DNA of 33,900 nt, taken from Planctomyces sp. GTDB lineage: Bacteria > Planctomycetota > Planctomycetia > Planctomycetales > Planctomycetaceae. Under the pieces are notes generated by a model. That model was given only the letters and a program-made list of their open reading frames with translations, searched no databases and was not told the DNA's origin. Of the stretch, positions 1 through 7,674 are shown piece by piece (positions within the stretch are counted from its first letter, which is position 1; each line of letters starts with the position of its first letter). The translations under genes and the position numbers were made by a program. The DNA lies in NCBI GenBank assembly GCA_016795105.1, contig JAEUIH010000079.1, forward strand, positions 1 through 33,900, in the 5' to 3' direction.

Positions 1-207
1 AGCGACCTCGCTGGAGCAGTCCTTGCCGTTGAGCCAAAGACAGAGCACTTATTCTATTTGACCAACGATGGTGATAACCTTTCTCGGCTCGGTGCCAAAG
101 TCGCAGCAATTGGATCATACGACACATCTGTATACACTATTTCGAATGTGAGAACACCGAAAGAGTTGATGGAGACTTGCGCAGAACATGTATTGAGACA
201 ATTGTGA
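1..207 (+). CDS. C-terminal 68 residues of an unidentified protein (5' end outside window)
   Basis: Frame 1 is open from the first base and ends at a TGA at 205-207, giving 68 residues ending in HVLRQL. The composition is that of an ordinary soluble alpha/beta protein (hydrophobic strand around LFYLTN, charged C-terminal helix). I do not recognise the family. It lies directly upstream of a polymorphic-toxin fragment in a region full of Rhs debris, so it could be the end of an immunity protein for a toxin that lies left of the window. That is inference from position only. No start codon is available. Confidence 0.5.
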   Translation, partial: SDLAGAVLAVEPKTEHLFYLTNDGDNLSRLGAKVAAIGSYDTSVYTISNVRTPKELMETCAEHVLRQL

Positions 208-302
208 ACTGTATTCTTTGAGAAGTTCCTCGATCCACTTAGTCCGTCGCAGCAAGAGATCATCTCTCACTCGCACCACTGCTCCTTAAGATCCAGATCG
301 GA

Positions 303-803
303 TTGATCGACCTTCTGGGGGAAGCTGCTAATCCCGAGTTGCTGGGTCGAATCTATGAAATGATCCTCTATGAGCTTCTCGTAGATGCGGCGATTGCAGG
401 TGCTGTTGCCGCGACAGCTGGCACAGGTTCCGGGGGTGCCGGAGCAGCCTATGGGATCAGAACCATTAACCATGCGAAGAAGCTGGAGAACATCGAACCG
501 TTTGGGAAACAGGCAGCGAAACTGGTGGAAGGATTGCAGCCCCAAATCGAGCAGACTCTCAAGTTGATTTCTGAGGGCGGCGGTGGTAAAAGAAATTTAA
601 GGACTGTCGTGGCGATATCCGAAGCCCGAAGCAAAGAGCTGGATCGGGCAGCGGTGGGTCGCTCAAGAATAAAATGGGGGAACTTGACGAGGCGCGTCGC
701 CGTGAACGAACGGACCCCGTTCATGGAAGCCCGGATGTTCCTGAGGCTAAGGTTGATGCCCCAAACACTAGTCGTGCAAGCAATCTTTCCGATGCAGAGT
801 TGA
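303..803 (+). pseudogene. Hydrophobic linker part of a polymorphic-toxin (Rhs-type) C-terminus, probably frameshifted
   Basis: The frame is open from 243 (after a TAG at 240-242); the first usable start is a TTG at 303. The first ~90 residues look genuine: amphipathic helix, then a Gly/Ala-rich hydrophobic stretch (AAIAGAVAATAGTGSGGAG) and a second helix ending near SEGGGG. Such small hydrophobic segments are common just before the nuclease tip of Rhs/CDI toxins. After about residue 95 (near base 590) the frame becomes arginine-rich and unlike a real protein, while the +2 frame, open from 590, continues as a hydrophilic linker into the nuclease domain at 674-1279. I therefore infer one toxin C-terminus broken by a frameshift between about 575 and 670. 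Alternatively these are two separate fragments. Confidence 0.4.
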
Positions 804-1279
804 AATCGCAGATCAAAGGCACGCCAAAGAACAATGATCCGACTTCTTTGGCAAACGAACTTCGCTTTGAGCGATACAAGCGGCGAGGTGGAGAAAAGAG
901 TTTTGACGAGTGGTTTGAAGTCAGTCGTGGTGGACGCCGGGGTGGCCCTAATCATCAGAAGATTCAGGGAGACTTACTAAGCCAGAACACAGATGCGATT
1001 GATGAGGCGGTGTTTGGTGATCGTGTGGCAGATGTCTTTTGGCCGAACGGCCCAAATGGCAAACCCGTTATCCATCAAATCGGAGGCCGAAATCCTGTTC
1101 GAGGAGATGCAATTGCTCGTGAGCGTCAGGCTATTGAGGAACTTCGGGCGTGGTTCAAGCAAAGAGGACAAGATGTTGAAATCTGGTTCTGGGATAAGGC
1201 AACTCCAGGAGCAAAAGGTCCGGCATTCAAAGACCCGGACTTGTTACCAAATTGGATTCCCGGGTCATCGGGAACATGA
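674..1279 (+). CDS. Putative nuclease toxin domain (restriction-endonuclease-fold-like, Rhs/polymorphic toxin C-terminus)
   Basis: 201 residues from the ATG at 674; the frame is open from 590, so the ATG may be internal to a longer broken toxin gene. Residues 1-60 are hydrophilic linker. From about residue 90 the protein has a compact domain with GGPNHQ, then RVADVFWP, then HQIGGRNP and a helix with ARERQAIEELR. An acidic strand followed by an HQ-G strand and an RER-AI helix resembles the Tox-REase group of PD-(D/E)XK-like polymorphic toxins. This is a motif-level impression, not an alignment. There is no signal peptide and no Rhs core in frame, so it is an orphan tip module. The next gene starts 16 bp downstream, the usual toxin-immunity order. 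Activity is doubtful if the upstream frameshift is real. Confidence 0.6.
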   Translation: MGELDEARRRERTDPVHGSPDVPEAKVDAPNTSRASNLSDAELKSQIKGTPKNNDPTSLANELRFERYKRRGGEKSFDEWFEVSRGGRRGGPNHQKIQGDLLSQNTDAIDEAVFGDRVADVFWPNGPNGKPVIHQIGGRNPVRGDAIARERQAIEELRAWFKQRGQDVEIWFWDKATPGAKGPAFKDPDLLPNWIPGSSGT

Positions 1280-1295
1280 TATAGTGAGATGTGAA

Positions 1296-1805
1296 ATGGG
1301 TAAACAAGTTGTATTCTTCGCAGATGATGTTGATCTCAATGATTTGCTTGCGTTTGCTGAGCAGAAGGGATTCCGTGCAATTCCTGACCTTATTCAAACG
1401 GGCGAGGAACCAGACGGAGTGCTTCCTACTGCCATTGATGCTATCCACAAGAAGTGCTTTCATCTTCTGCCTGAGTCAGTTTCTCCTGCCGAGGCGTTCT
1501 ATGGTGAGGTTGGAGATGAACCAACGATTTCTCGTTTGATGAAGAATGTATCGCCGGTTATAGAAGTTCGCCCGAGTCAGTGGGATGGCAACCGGCTATC
1601 CGAAGGGCGGATTCACTTTAATATGGACAGTCATGTCTCCCATTTTGAACAAGGAGAAAAAGCATACGAGCAACTTGCTCGGTTCCTCCGCAAATGGAAG
1701 CAGACAACGCCTTACCGATTTTATGTTGGGCCACACACATGCAACGAAGTAGCGGAAGACCGGCTAAAGCTCGTTCATTGGAATGAAGAGTTGGCGATAT
1801 CGTGA
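1296..1805 (+). CDS. Putative immunity protein paired with the preceding nuclease toxin
   Basis: 169 residues from the ATG at 1296 (MGKQVVFFADD) to TGA at 1803-1805. The frame is open back to 993 but that part runs antiparallel in sense to nothing useful and overlaps the toxin domain out of frame, so I prefer the internal ATG. The protein is soluble and acidic, with a beta-rich start (VVFFADDVDLNDLL), a central strand around SPVIEVRPSQWDG and a C-terminal helix-strand segment (LARFLRKWKQ, RFYVGPHTC). I do not recognise a named immunity family. The role is inferred from size, acidity and its place 16 bp behind a nuclease toxin module. Its 3' end meets the convergent MKTF-type gene on the other strand, overlapping it by about 190 bp, so one of the two ends is probably not original. 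Confidence 0.6.
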   Translation: MGKQVVFFADDVDLNDLLAFAEQKGFRAIPDLIQTGEEPDGVLPTAIDAIHKKCFHLLPESVSPAEAFYGEVGDEPTISRLMKNVSPVIEVRPSQWDGNRLSEGRIHFNMDSHVSHFEQGEKAYEQLARFLRKWKQTTPYRFYVGPHTCNEVAEDRLKLVHWNEELAIS

Positions 1806-2043
1806 TCTTTGCAGGCTGAGCCGGTTTGAACGGTTGGAGCTTGGCTGGCTCCGCAGGCTTCCACGGCTTGAACACCGGCACGCCTGACGGCGGCGGCTTG
1901 GGCTTTTTGCTCAAGCTCCTGTTGACCGCCGAATCTCGTGGCAACGGGTTCGCAGGCGACATGCCCTTGAGCCTGCCATCGGCGTTGAGCAACAGCCCTT
2001 CCTGTTGCTGCCGTTCTCTCAGCCATTCGTGAAACGTCTTCAT
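1618..2043 (-). CDS. Small MKTF-type planctomycete protein, 3' end probably replaced
   Basis: ATG at 2043 on the minus strand; 141 residues. The N-terminus MKTFHEWLRERQQQEGLLL is followed by SPANPLPRDSAVNR and then a Pro/Lys-rich tail with two near repeats (FKPWKPAEPAK, FKPAQPAK). I associate this layout (MKTF-EWL, E-GLLL, then N-P and a basic tail) with short uncharacterised proteins common in planctomycetes; function unknown. Residues after about 80 fall inside the sense-strand immunity gene and lose this composition, so the true protein probably ended near 1805 and the rest is read-through into inserted DNA. No clear ribosome-binding site precedes the ATG. A degenerate copy of its middle part is found at 3761-3829. 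Confidence 0.5.
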   Translation of the reverse strand: MKTFHEWLRERQQQEGLLLNADGRLKGMSPANPLPRDSAVNRSLSKKPKPPPSGVPVFKPWKPAEPAKLQPFKPAQPAKITISPTLHSNERALAGLPLLRCMCVAQHKIGKALSASICGGTEQVARMLFLLVQNGRHDCPY

Positions 2044-2485
2044 GCTGGTATCTATGGCAATGGCTCACGGCTTTCCCGTGTGCGTGAGCGGCTGCGATGG
2101 GTAAGCAACCGAGGCTCTCCGAGCAGTGCGGAGGAGAAACGCCGAGGGCGGTAGTAAAACACAGAACCGGGCGAAGCCGATGCAGGGGCCAATTCACCAA
2201 CGACACCAGCCGTCCGGCAGCGACAGCCCTCAACTGGAACGGTCTGACGATCGATCAGTGGAACGTGCTGAGTGTCAGCGGCTGGGACAATCTGCTGGTG
2301 GATCATGTGCCGACCGGCGGAGCCGGAATGCTGGAATATTCACCCACGGGGAACCGGCTGACTCAGACGGATTCCGTGACAGGCGATGTGTGACGAGCGG
2401 TCGGGACGACCGCGCGACCGTTGAGCTGCAACACAGTGAATCGGCAGTGATCGACGACCATGCGTTGTGAATCTGCTTGGCACCT
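2044..2485. other. Gene-poor decayed stretch
   Basis: Apart from the Rhs fragment at 2190-2393 I see no intact gene here. 2044-2190 is GC-rich and carries short complementary words (for example CTCTCCGAGCAGTGCGGAGGAG) but no recognisable element, terminal inverted repeats or RNA. 2394-2485 is the downstream flank of the minus-strand Rpn gene and holds no clear terminator. Confidence 0.4.
2190..2393 (+). pseudogene. Rhs/YD-repeat core fragment
   Basis: In the frame ending at the TGA near 2391-2393 the translation contains LNWNGLTIDQWNVLSVSGWDN and then LEYSPTGNRLTQTD followed by SVTGDV. The piece YSPTGNRLTQTD matches the YD-repeat consensus (Y-x-x-x-G-N-R-L-T) of Rhs proteins. No start codon, signal peptide or core shell accompanies it. 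The frame upstream of about 2190 reads as unrelated sequence, and downstream it stops at once. This is a remnant of an Rhs gene, on the same strand as the toxin module and as the second remnant at 3991-4250. Confidence 0.6.
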
Positions 2486-3427
2486 TCAGTTCAGCCGCGA
2501 ACGGACTCGATCCTGCAGTTCGGCCAGTTGCGTTTTCAGTTCAACATCGGAACGACTGGATAACTCATGACTGCTGGAAACCACATCGCCAAGGATCTGC
2601 TGCAACGCCTGAATTGCACCAAAAATTGTGCCTTCTTCACGGCCCTGCTCAATTCCCTGCACAATTCCCTGCTCAATTCCCCGTTCGATTCCTTCTTCCA
2701 GTCCCTGTCTGCGCGCAGTCGACAGCATCCAGTCGTAGTCACGCTGAGCTTTCTCTCGTTGGTCGTGCATCGCTTTGTCCTCTGTCTTGAAAGAAATGAT
2801 CTCAAGACAACCGATCACCGGCTGAAATTCGAGATCCGGAAACAACTCCCGAAGTTCTTCCGCCGTACACTCATGAGCATTCAAAATCAGCCAACACCAT
2901 TGAGCAAGCCGGTTCGCCCCGGAAACGCTCCACCGATCGCACCCGGACTTACTCAATTCTACCGTATGAACTTCGATCGCTCTATCTAGTTTTCGGCCAC
3001 TTTTTTCATCCATCATCTGAAATCGATGATGCACCTGCTCCGAATCCTGGAAGAGATTGCCGGTCAACAGACAGATCGAGATCGTTGTGTTCAGTTTTGA
3101 GTAATCGTCGCCCGAGGCCAACTGATCGGTGTACATCTCGCTTGCATAAAAGACCATCCTCGACAGCATGCCTGGATGAATCGAAATCTGCATTTCGACA
3201 TTAAACAGACGCCCCACCGAATCTTGAGCTTTGACGTCCAGCACAACCAGTTTCGCAGTCTGAAACTCCTGAAAACTGAATGGATTCAAAATGGTGACAT
3301 CCTTTATGGGATGCCTCAGTTCCAGAATCGCATTCAATAGCCCGATAAGGGCCGCCGAGTTCTCCGGACTGCCAAAGATCTTCTTGAACGCGAAATCCAC
3401 AAACGCCTTGATCCCAAGTGGTTCCAC
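2486..3427 (-). CDS. Rpn-family PD-(D/E)XK nuclease (recombination-promoting nuclease / 'putative transposase' family)
   Basis: 313 residues from a GTG at 3427 preceded at good spacing by GGGGAG. The N-terminus DFAFKKIFG (residues 11-19) is the family signature. The catalytic region has LDVKAQD with D64 and then FNVEMQ with E78 and Q80, the D...E-x-Q/K pattern of the PF12784/Rpn group. Residues 85-125 carry the conserved YASEMYTDQL-like helix and the strand TTISICLL. Near residues 230-260 is a helical repeat of E/Q-Q-G-I-E-x-G units (GIEQGIVQGIEQGREEG), coded by near-identical 12-bp units around 2640-2705; this tail is typical of the family. Known members are DNA endonucleases linked to RecA-independent recombination; in genomes they often occur as mobile-like multicopy genes. 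It stands alone, opposite in orientation to the surrounding Rhs debris. Confidence 0.85.
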   Translation of the reverse strand: MEPLGIKAFVDFAFKKIFGSPENSAALIGLLNAILELRHPIKDVTILNPFSFQEFQTAKLVVLDVKAQDSVGRLFNVEMQISIHPGMLSRMVFYASEMYTDQLASGDDYSKLNTTISICLLTGNLFQDSEQVHHRFQMMDEKSGRKLDRAIEVHTVELSKSGCDRWSVSGANRLAQWCWLILNAHECTAEELRELFPDLEFQPVIGCLEIISFKTEDKAMHDQREKAQRDYDWMLSTARRQGLEEGIERGIEQGIVQGIEQGREEGTIFGAIQALQQILGDVVSSSHELSSRSDVELKTQLAELQDRVRSRLN

Positions 3428-3567
3428 TTTGAACTCCCCACAAACCGAGAACAGTCGTTGCTAACAGCAGTTCATCATAGGCATTCTCGGACTCTCAATG
3501 TAGGTATCATCCCTGACCTTCGCTTTTCCCGTCACCGCATGCAGCACGACAGACCGAGGTTCGACGA

Positions 3568-3613
3568 GTGCATGGCATGCAAGAGGTCATCGGTTCAAGT
3601 CCGTTACCCTCCA
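3568..3613 (+). pseudogene. 3' fragment of tRNA-Ala(GGC), possible attachment-site scar
   Basis: The 46 bases read GTGCATGGCATGCAAGAGG, then TCATCGGTTCAAGTCC and GTTACCCTCCA. This matches the 3' half of bacterial tRNA-Ala with anticodon GGC: anticodon arm TGC-A-TGGCAT-GCA (anticodon GGC at 3573-3575), variable loop AGGTC, T-arm with GGTTCAA and an acceptor 3' strand ending CTCCA. The D-arm and 5' acceptor strand are absent: the bases just upstream do not give GGGG...TAGCTCAG. The T-stem has one T-T mismatch, so it is decayed. A 3'-half tRNA of this kind is the usual trace of a tRNA-targeting integrase. No integrase gene is present in the window. Confidence 0.6.
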
Positions 3614-3642
3614 TTCGCTTCGCGAATAGAACGTTGATGAGC

Positions 3643-3698
3643 AGTTTAACGGCGAGCCGCAGGCGTCTGCGCAAGTTTAGCGGCAAGCCGCAGGCGTC
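3643..3698 (+). repeat. REP-like double unit, left arm of a 56-bp inverted repeat
   Basis: Two tandem units, TTTAACGGCGAGCCGCAGG and TTTAGCGGCAAGCCGCAGG, each followed by CGTC, joined by TGCGCAAG. The reverse complement stands at 3928-3983 with 54 of 56 bases equal. A third, diverged unit (CAAGCCGCAGGCTTCG) follows at about 3711. The same unit recurs at 33786-33810, about 30 kb away, so it is a dispersed genomic repeat. Confidence 0.8.
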
Positions 3699-3760
3699 AG
3701 AACACCCACACAAGCCGCAGGCTTCGAAGCACCGCAGCACCCGGCAGGGGTCTGCTTATC

Positions 3761-3829
3761 TCTGCTTCTTCCTCAACCTCTTGTTGACGGCTGAATTCGT
3801 CGGCAACAGCTGGTTCGCCTAAGACAGCC
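3761..3829 (-). pseudogene. Degenerate second copy of the middle of the MKTF-type gene
   Basis: Read on the minus strand this segment translates as LS-stop-ANQLLPTNSAVNKRLRKKQR, matching MSPANPLPRDSAVNRSLSKKPK of the 1618-2043 gene. The DNA also aligns with 1901-1965 (shared words such as TTGTTGAC, GAAT, GGCAAC, GGTTCGC). It has an in-frame stop and no MKTF start upstream, so it is a dead fragment. Confidence 0.5.
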
Positions 3830-3927
3830 AAATGGTAGCGTTATGATCGTTCAGCCACGTGGTTGTATTGTCACTTCAGCGCACAAAGCAGCGTACAAAC
3901 GCCTGCGCATTGTCGCTACCGCGCACC

Positions 3928-3983
3928 GACGCCTCCGGCTTGCCGCTAAACTCGCGCAGACGCCTGCGGCTCGCCGTTAAACT
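3928..3983 (-). repeat. REP-like double unit, right arm of a 56-bp inverted repeat
   Basis: Reverse complement of 3643-3698 with two differences (A/G in the joiner and C/G in the second unit). The two arms are separated by 229 bp that contain the MKTF-gene fragment. The arm ends a few bases before Rhs-coding sequence resumes at about 3991. Confidence 0.8.
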
Positions 3984-3990
3984 TTTCAGG

Positions 3991-4250
3991 CACGCCAATC
4001 GGCAGCTGACCGACAGTTCACAGGTCGTGACGGATGAGTATGCGTTTGATGCGTGGGGGAATACCACGAGTTCCACGGGCAGCACGGCCGATTCACTTCG
4101 GGACGAATTGATGAGGGTGGGCTCGGGCAAGAATGCCCGGGCTACATTTTTTCGTCATTCGGAGCTGCATGGGTATTTTCTGATGCGACGGGAGTTGATG
4201 GTTTCCAGTACCTTGCAAGTGTTCGTTGTCCGACGGCACTGAGTCGGCCG
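3991..4250 (+). pseudogene. Rhs protein C-terminal core fragment, frameshifted
   Basis: From 3991 the frame gives HANRQLTDSSQVVTDEYAFD then AWGNTTSSTGST, the classic end of an Rhs core (consensus D-G-x-x-x-x-R-Q-L-T-D ... Y-x-Y-D-A-x-G-N). The reading then breaks at about 4098, where a 50-bp piece with the palindrome GGGCAAGAATGCCC intervenes. It resumes in another frame with FSDATGVDGFQYL and ...CPTALSR, which corresponds to the Rhs segment G-Y-F-S-D-x-x-T-G-x-x-Y-x-R-x-R-Y-x-x-P-x-x-x-R-F. The fragment is thus an Rhs core terminus broken by REP-like insertions on both sides. It overlaps the 3' end of the minus-strand FtsB-like gene. Confidence 0.6.
4111..4149. repeat. Short palindromic element inside the Rhs fragment
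   Basis: GGGCA-AGAA-TGCCC (4125-4138) flanked by GGCTC and GGGCTACA. It sits exactly where the Rhs reading frame is interrupted, which suggests a small mobile palindrome of the REP type. A similar word is, from memory, common between planctomycete genes; I cannot test this here. Confidence 0.35.
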
Positions 4251-4813
4251 GAAAACCAAAATACTCTTCCAGCGATCCGCAAAAAAGCACCGTTCTCGGA
4301 GTCATTAAGAAATGTGAACGCAAATAGAGTCAGCACGGCCGAACACAACAACAGGTTACCTCGATAATCCGGATGCGATGCCAGGTAGGCCACAACTGTC
4401 ATCCACCATGACTTCTGTGGTTCAGCCTCTGATCGCTCAGGGCGAGGAATGCCACTAAAGATCAGCTCGTGTGTCACGGGCACAACTTCTTCCGTCTGCC
4501 CTCTTCCACCCTGCGATGCAAGTGCCAACTGACGGGCAAATCGGGGGTCGGACTTCAAAGCGGAAGTCACACGCTCGAGGTATTCGACTTCAGATTCGAG
4601 TTCCACCAGCCGGTGAGCATTGGTTGCGAACCGAGTCCTGACGTTGGCGAAATCAGCGAGCTTTGGAGCAAGGGCCACTACGGCGTACAGAGCCGCTGCA
4701 ATAATGAGCGTCAGCCAGAACATCAATGAAATGACCCACAGAGATGGACGCGCCGTGATGGACACCTCCGTACTCTGTGGGTTCAATTCAATCGTCTGGT
4801 TTTCGTCGTGCAT
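4142..4813 (-). CDS. FtsB/DivIC-like septum formation initiator protein, C-terminus altered
   Basis: 223 residues from the ATG at 4813. A cytoplasmic N-terminus (about 24 residues) is followed by a membrane segment (LWVISLMFWLTLIIAAALYAVVAL, about 25-48) and a short coiled coil (residues ~60-85). Then comes ERVTSALKSDPRFARQLALA, which fits the FtsB/DivIC pattern of a leucine heptad run followed by S-D-P-x-F/Y-x-x-x-x-A. A second membrane segment (LLLCSAVLTLFAFTFL) lies near 152-168, not usual in FtsB. The gene follows enolase on the same strand with a 68-bp gap, an order also seen for ftsB next to eno in gammaproteobacteria. The last ~36 residues are antisense to Rhs-coding DNA (3991-4250), so the original C-terminus seems lost. 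FtsB function is inferred; a generic coiled-coil membrane protein is the alternative. Confidence 0.65.
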   Translation of the reverse strand: MHDENQTIELNPQSTEVSITARPSLWVISLMFWLTLIIAAALYAVVALAPKLADFANVRTRFATNAHRLVELESEVEYLERVTSALKSDPRFARQLALASQGGRGQTEEVVPVTHELIFSGIPRPERSEAEPQKSWWMTVVAYLASHPDYRGNLLLCSAVLTLFAFTFLNDSENGAFLRIAGRVFWFSGRLSAVGQRTLARYWKPSTPVASENTHAAPNDEKM

Positions 4814-4881
4814 CGGTCTGCTGACACTGCATATGGTCTGGAGAAATCGGCCGGTTGCGGCAGACCTCCAGAACGCAGAGA

Positions 4882-6171
<1,290 letters not shown>

Positions 6172-6226
6172 TCAAGCAAACCAAAAAACATTTCAAACCT
6201 GATCATTTCACAAAATCACCATCGGG

Positions 6227-7441
6227 TTACCGACTGGCAATGTAATACTCATTCGCGGCCGCAATCCCGGCCCCCGCCGGAGGTCGAACGCCCTGACGAT
6301 TCAAACACTGTTCAAGTGCTGCCAGAAACAGAAGCACGTTCGATTTCTTTGCGGTCTCACCCATCAGTCCGATTCGCCAGGTCTTGCCCTTCATTGGGCC
6401 GAGTCCACCGCCAATTTCAATTCCGAATTCGTTGAGCAACTGGCTGCGAACGGCCACATCGTCAACTCCTTCGGGAATACGCACGGCGTTCAGCATCGGC
6501 AGCGATACCTCCGGTGCAACAGCGTATTGAATCTGCATTGCAGAAAGTCCCGCACGCAGGGCCTGATGATGCAGCTTGTGGCGTGCAAATCTCGCTTCCA
6601 GACCTTCCGACAGGACAAGTCTCAATGCCTGATGAAGTGCATAATTCATATTAATCGGCGCTGTATGGTGATACGCTCGATTCGATCCCCAGTAGTTTCG
6701 CAGCAGCCCGATATCCAGATACCAGCTGGAGACTCGAGTTTTCCTCTGATCCATCGCTTCCAGCGCTTTTGGACCAAACGTGACGGGTGCCAGCCCCGGC
6801 GGACAGCCAAGACATTTCTGTGAACCACTATAGGCGGCGTCAATCCCAAGGCGATCAACTTCAACCGGTACGCCCGCCAGTGATGTCACGCAGTCAACAA
6901 TCAGGAGCGCACCGGCTTCGTGTACGATTCGAGCAATTTCTTCCAGTGGCTGGTGGGCTCCCGTGGATGTCTCCGCCTGAACAATTCCCACCACTTTTGG
7001 CTTCACGCGCTGAACGACTTCGGCAATCTCCTCAGAGGAGAACACTTCTCCGAACGGGCGTTCAATCGTCGTCACTGCTGCACCAACGCGAGCCGCAACG
7101 TCAGCAAGTCGTCCACCAAAGACGCCGTTTACACAGGCGACCATCCGATCACCAGGCTCGATCAGGTTAACAACACAGGTCTCCATTCCGGCACTGCCAG
7201 TTCCACTGATCGCCATCGTCATGTGGTTGGTCGTCTGAAAGACCTGACGAAGCATCGACTGAACTTCATCCATCACCTTCAGAAAGTAAGGGTCCAAATG
7301 GCCTACCGTGGGCGCTGCCATTGCTGCAAGCACACTTGGATGAATCTCACTCGGACCTGGCCCCATCAAAATTCGCACTGGAGGGTTCAACGGGGCACAC
7401 AGGTTTGCGGACGAAGAAACAGACGAATTCATTGCCACCAT
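6227..7441 (-). CDS. Class V aminotransferase, alanine/serine-glyoxylate aminotransferase type
   Basis: 404 residues. A PLP-dependent enzyme of the AGXT/SPT family, moving an amino group from alanine or serine to glyoxylate. Visible: N-terminal LMGPGPSEIHP (the G-P-x-x-x-x-x-x-V segment of the family, residues 25-35), GTGSAGME (80-87, phosphate-binding start), IVDCVTSLAG with the pyridine-nitrogen Asp at D183, and the Schiff-base lysine K209 in YSGSQKCLGCPPG. The C-terminal domain ends with GGLGPMKGKTWRIGLMG, again typical. The start could be ATG 7441 or ATG 7432 (three codons later); the ribosome-binding site is weak (AAAGAG). Substrate preference cannot be read from the sequence; soluble hydrogenase small subunit-like members share the same motif. 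Confidence 0.92.
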   Translation of the reverse strand: MVAMNSSVSSSANLCAPLNPPVRILMGPGPSEIHPSVLAAMAAPTVGHLDPYFLKVMDEVQSMLRQVFQTTNHMTMAISGTGSAGMETCVVNLIEPGDRMVACVNGVFGGRLADVAARVGAAVTTIERPFGEVFSSEEIAEVVQRVKPKVVGIVQAETSTGAHQPLEEIARIVHEAGALLIVDCVTSLAGVPVEVDRLGIDAAYSGSQKCLGCPPGLAPVTFGPKALEAMDQRKTRVSSWYLDIGLLRNYWGSNRAYHHTAPINMNYALHQALRLVLSEGLEARFARHKLHHQALRAGLSAMQIQYAVAPEVSLPMLNAVRIPEGVDDVAVRSQLLNEFGIEIGGGLGPMKGKTWRIGLMGETAKKSNVLLFLAALEQCLNRQGVRPPAGAGIAAANEYYIASR

Positions 7442-7674
7442 GCTCTTTTAGTCAGAAACTACGCCGATTCAGTCTCATGGCTGATACCGCTACAACGCCG
7501 GTACAGCCGAACACCCCGTCCGTGGACAGCGAAGGGCTGGCGAGCATAGCATTCTGACAGAACAACGCAATTTGCGACGGGGAAACCTAACAAAAATTCA
7601 CCGTGGAAAGCCCCGATTCTGAGCCGGATCTCGCTTCTGAGACCCTAAATTCGCCGTTTTCCAAAAGATTCCAC

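Larger units (their letters stand above)
3428..4141. other. Repeat-rich stretch without an intact gene
   Basis: Between the Rpn gene and the FtsB-like gene I find only the tRNA fragment, the REP-like inverted repeat, the MKTF-gene fragment and the Rhs fragment, described separately. Open frames such as 3568-3822 and 3859-4242 are composed of these pieces and are not genes. 3430-3560 and 3830-3927 show nothing recognisable. Confidence 0.6.

Noticed and set aside
2640-2710. Tandem repeat as a regulatory or satellite element
   Set aside because: The 12-bp units code the usual E/Q-G-I-E-x-G helical tail of Rpn-family nucleases.
3540-3613. Complete tRNA gene
   Set aside because: Only the anticodon arm, variable loop, T-arm and 3' acceptor strand are present; no D-arm or matching 5' acceptor strand is found upstream.
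3568-3822. 84-residue plus-strand open frame beginning MHGMQEVIG
   Set aside because: It is made of the tRNA fragment, REP-like units and the antisense of the MKTF-gene fragment; the residues SLTASRRR are the repeat's translation.
3859-4242. 127-residue plus-strand open frame as a gene
   Set aside because: Its first part is REP-like repeat and its middle is an Rhs fragment; there is no ribosome-binding site and the Rhs homology changes frame inside it.
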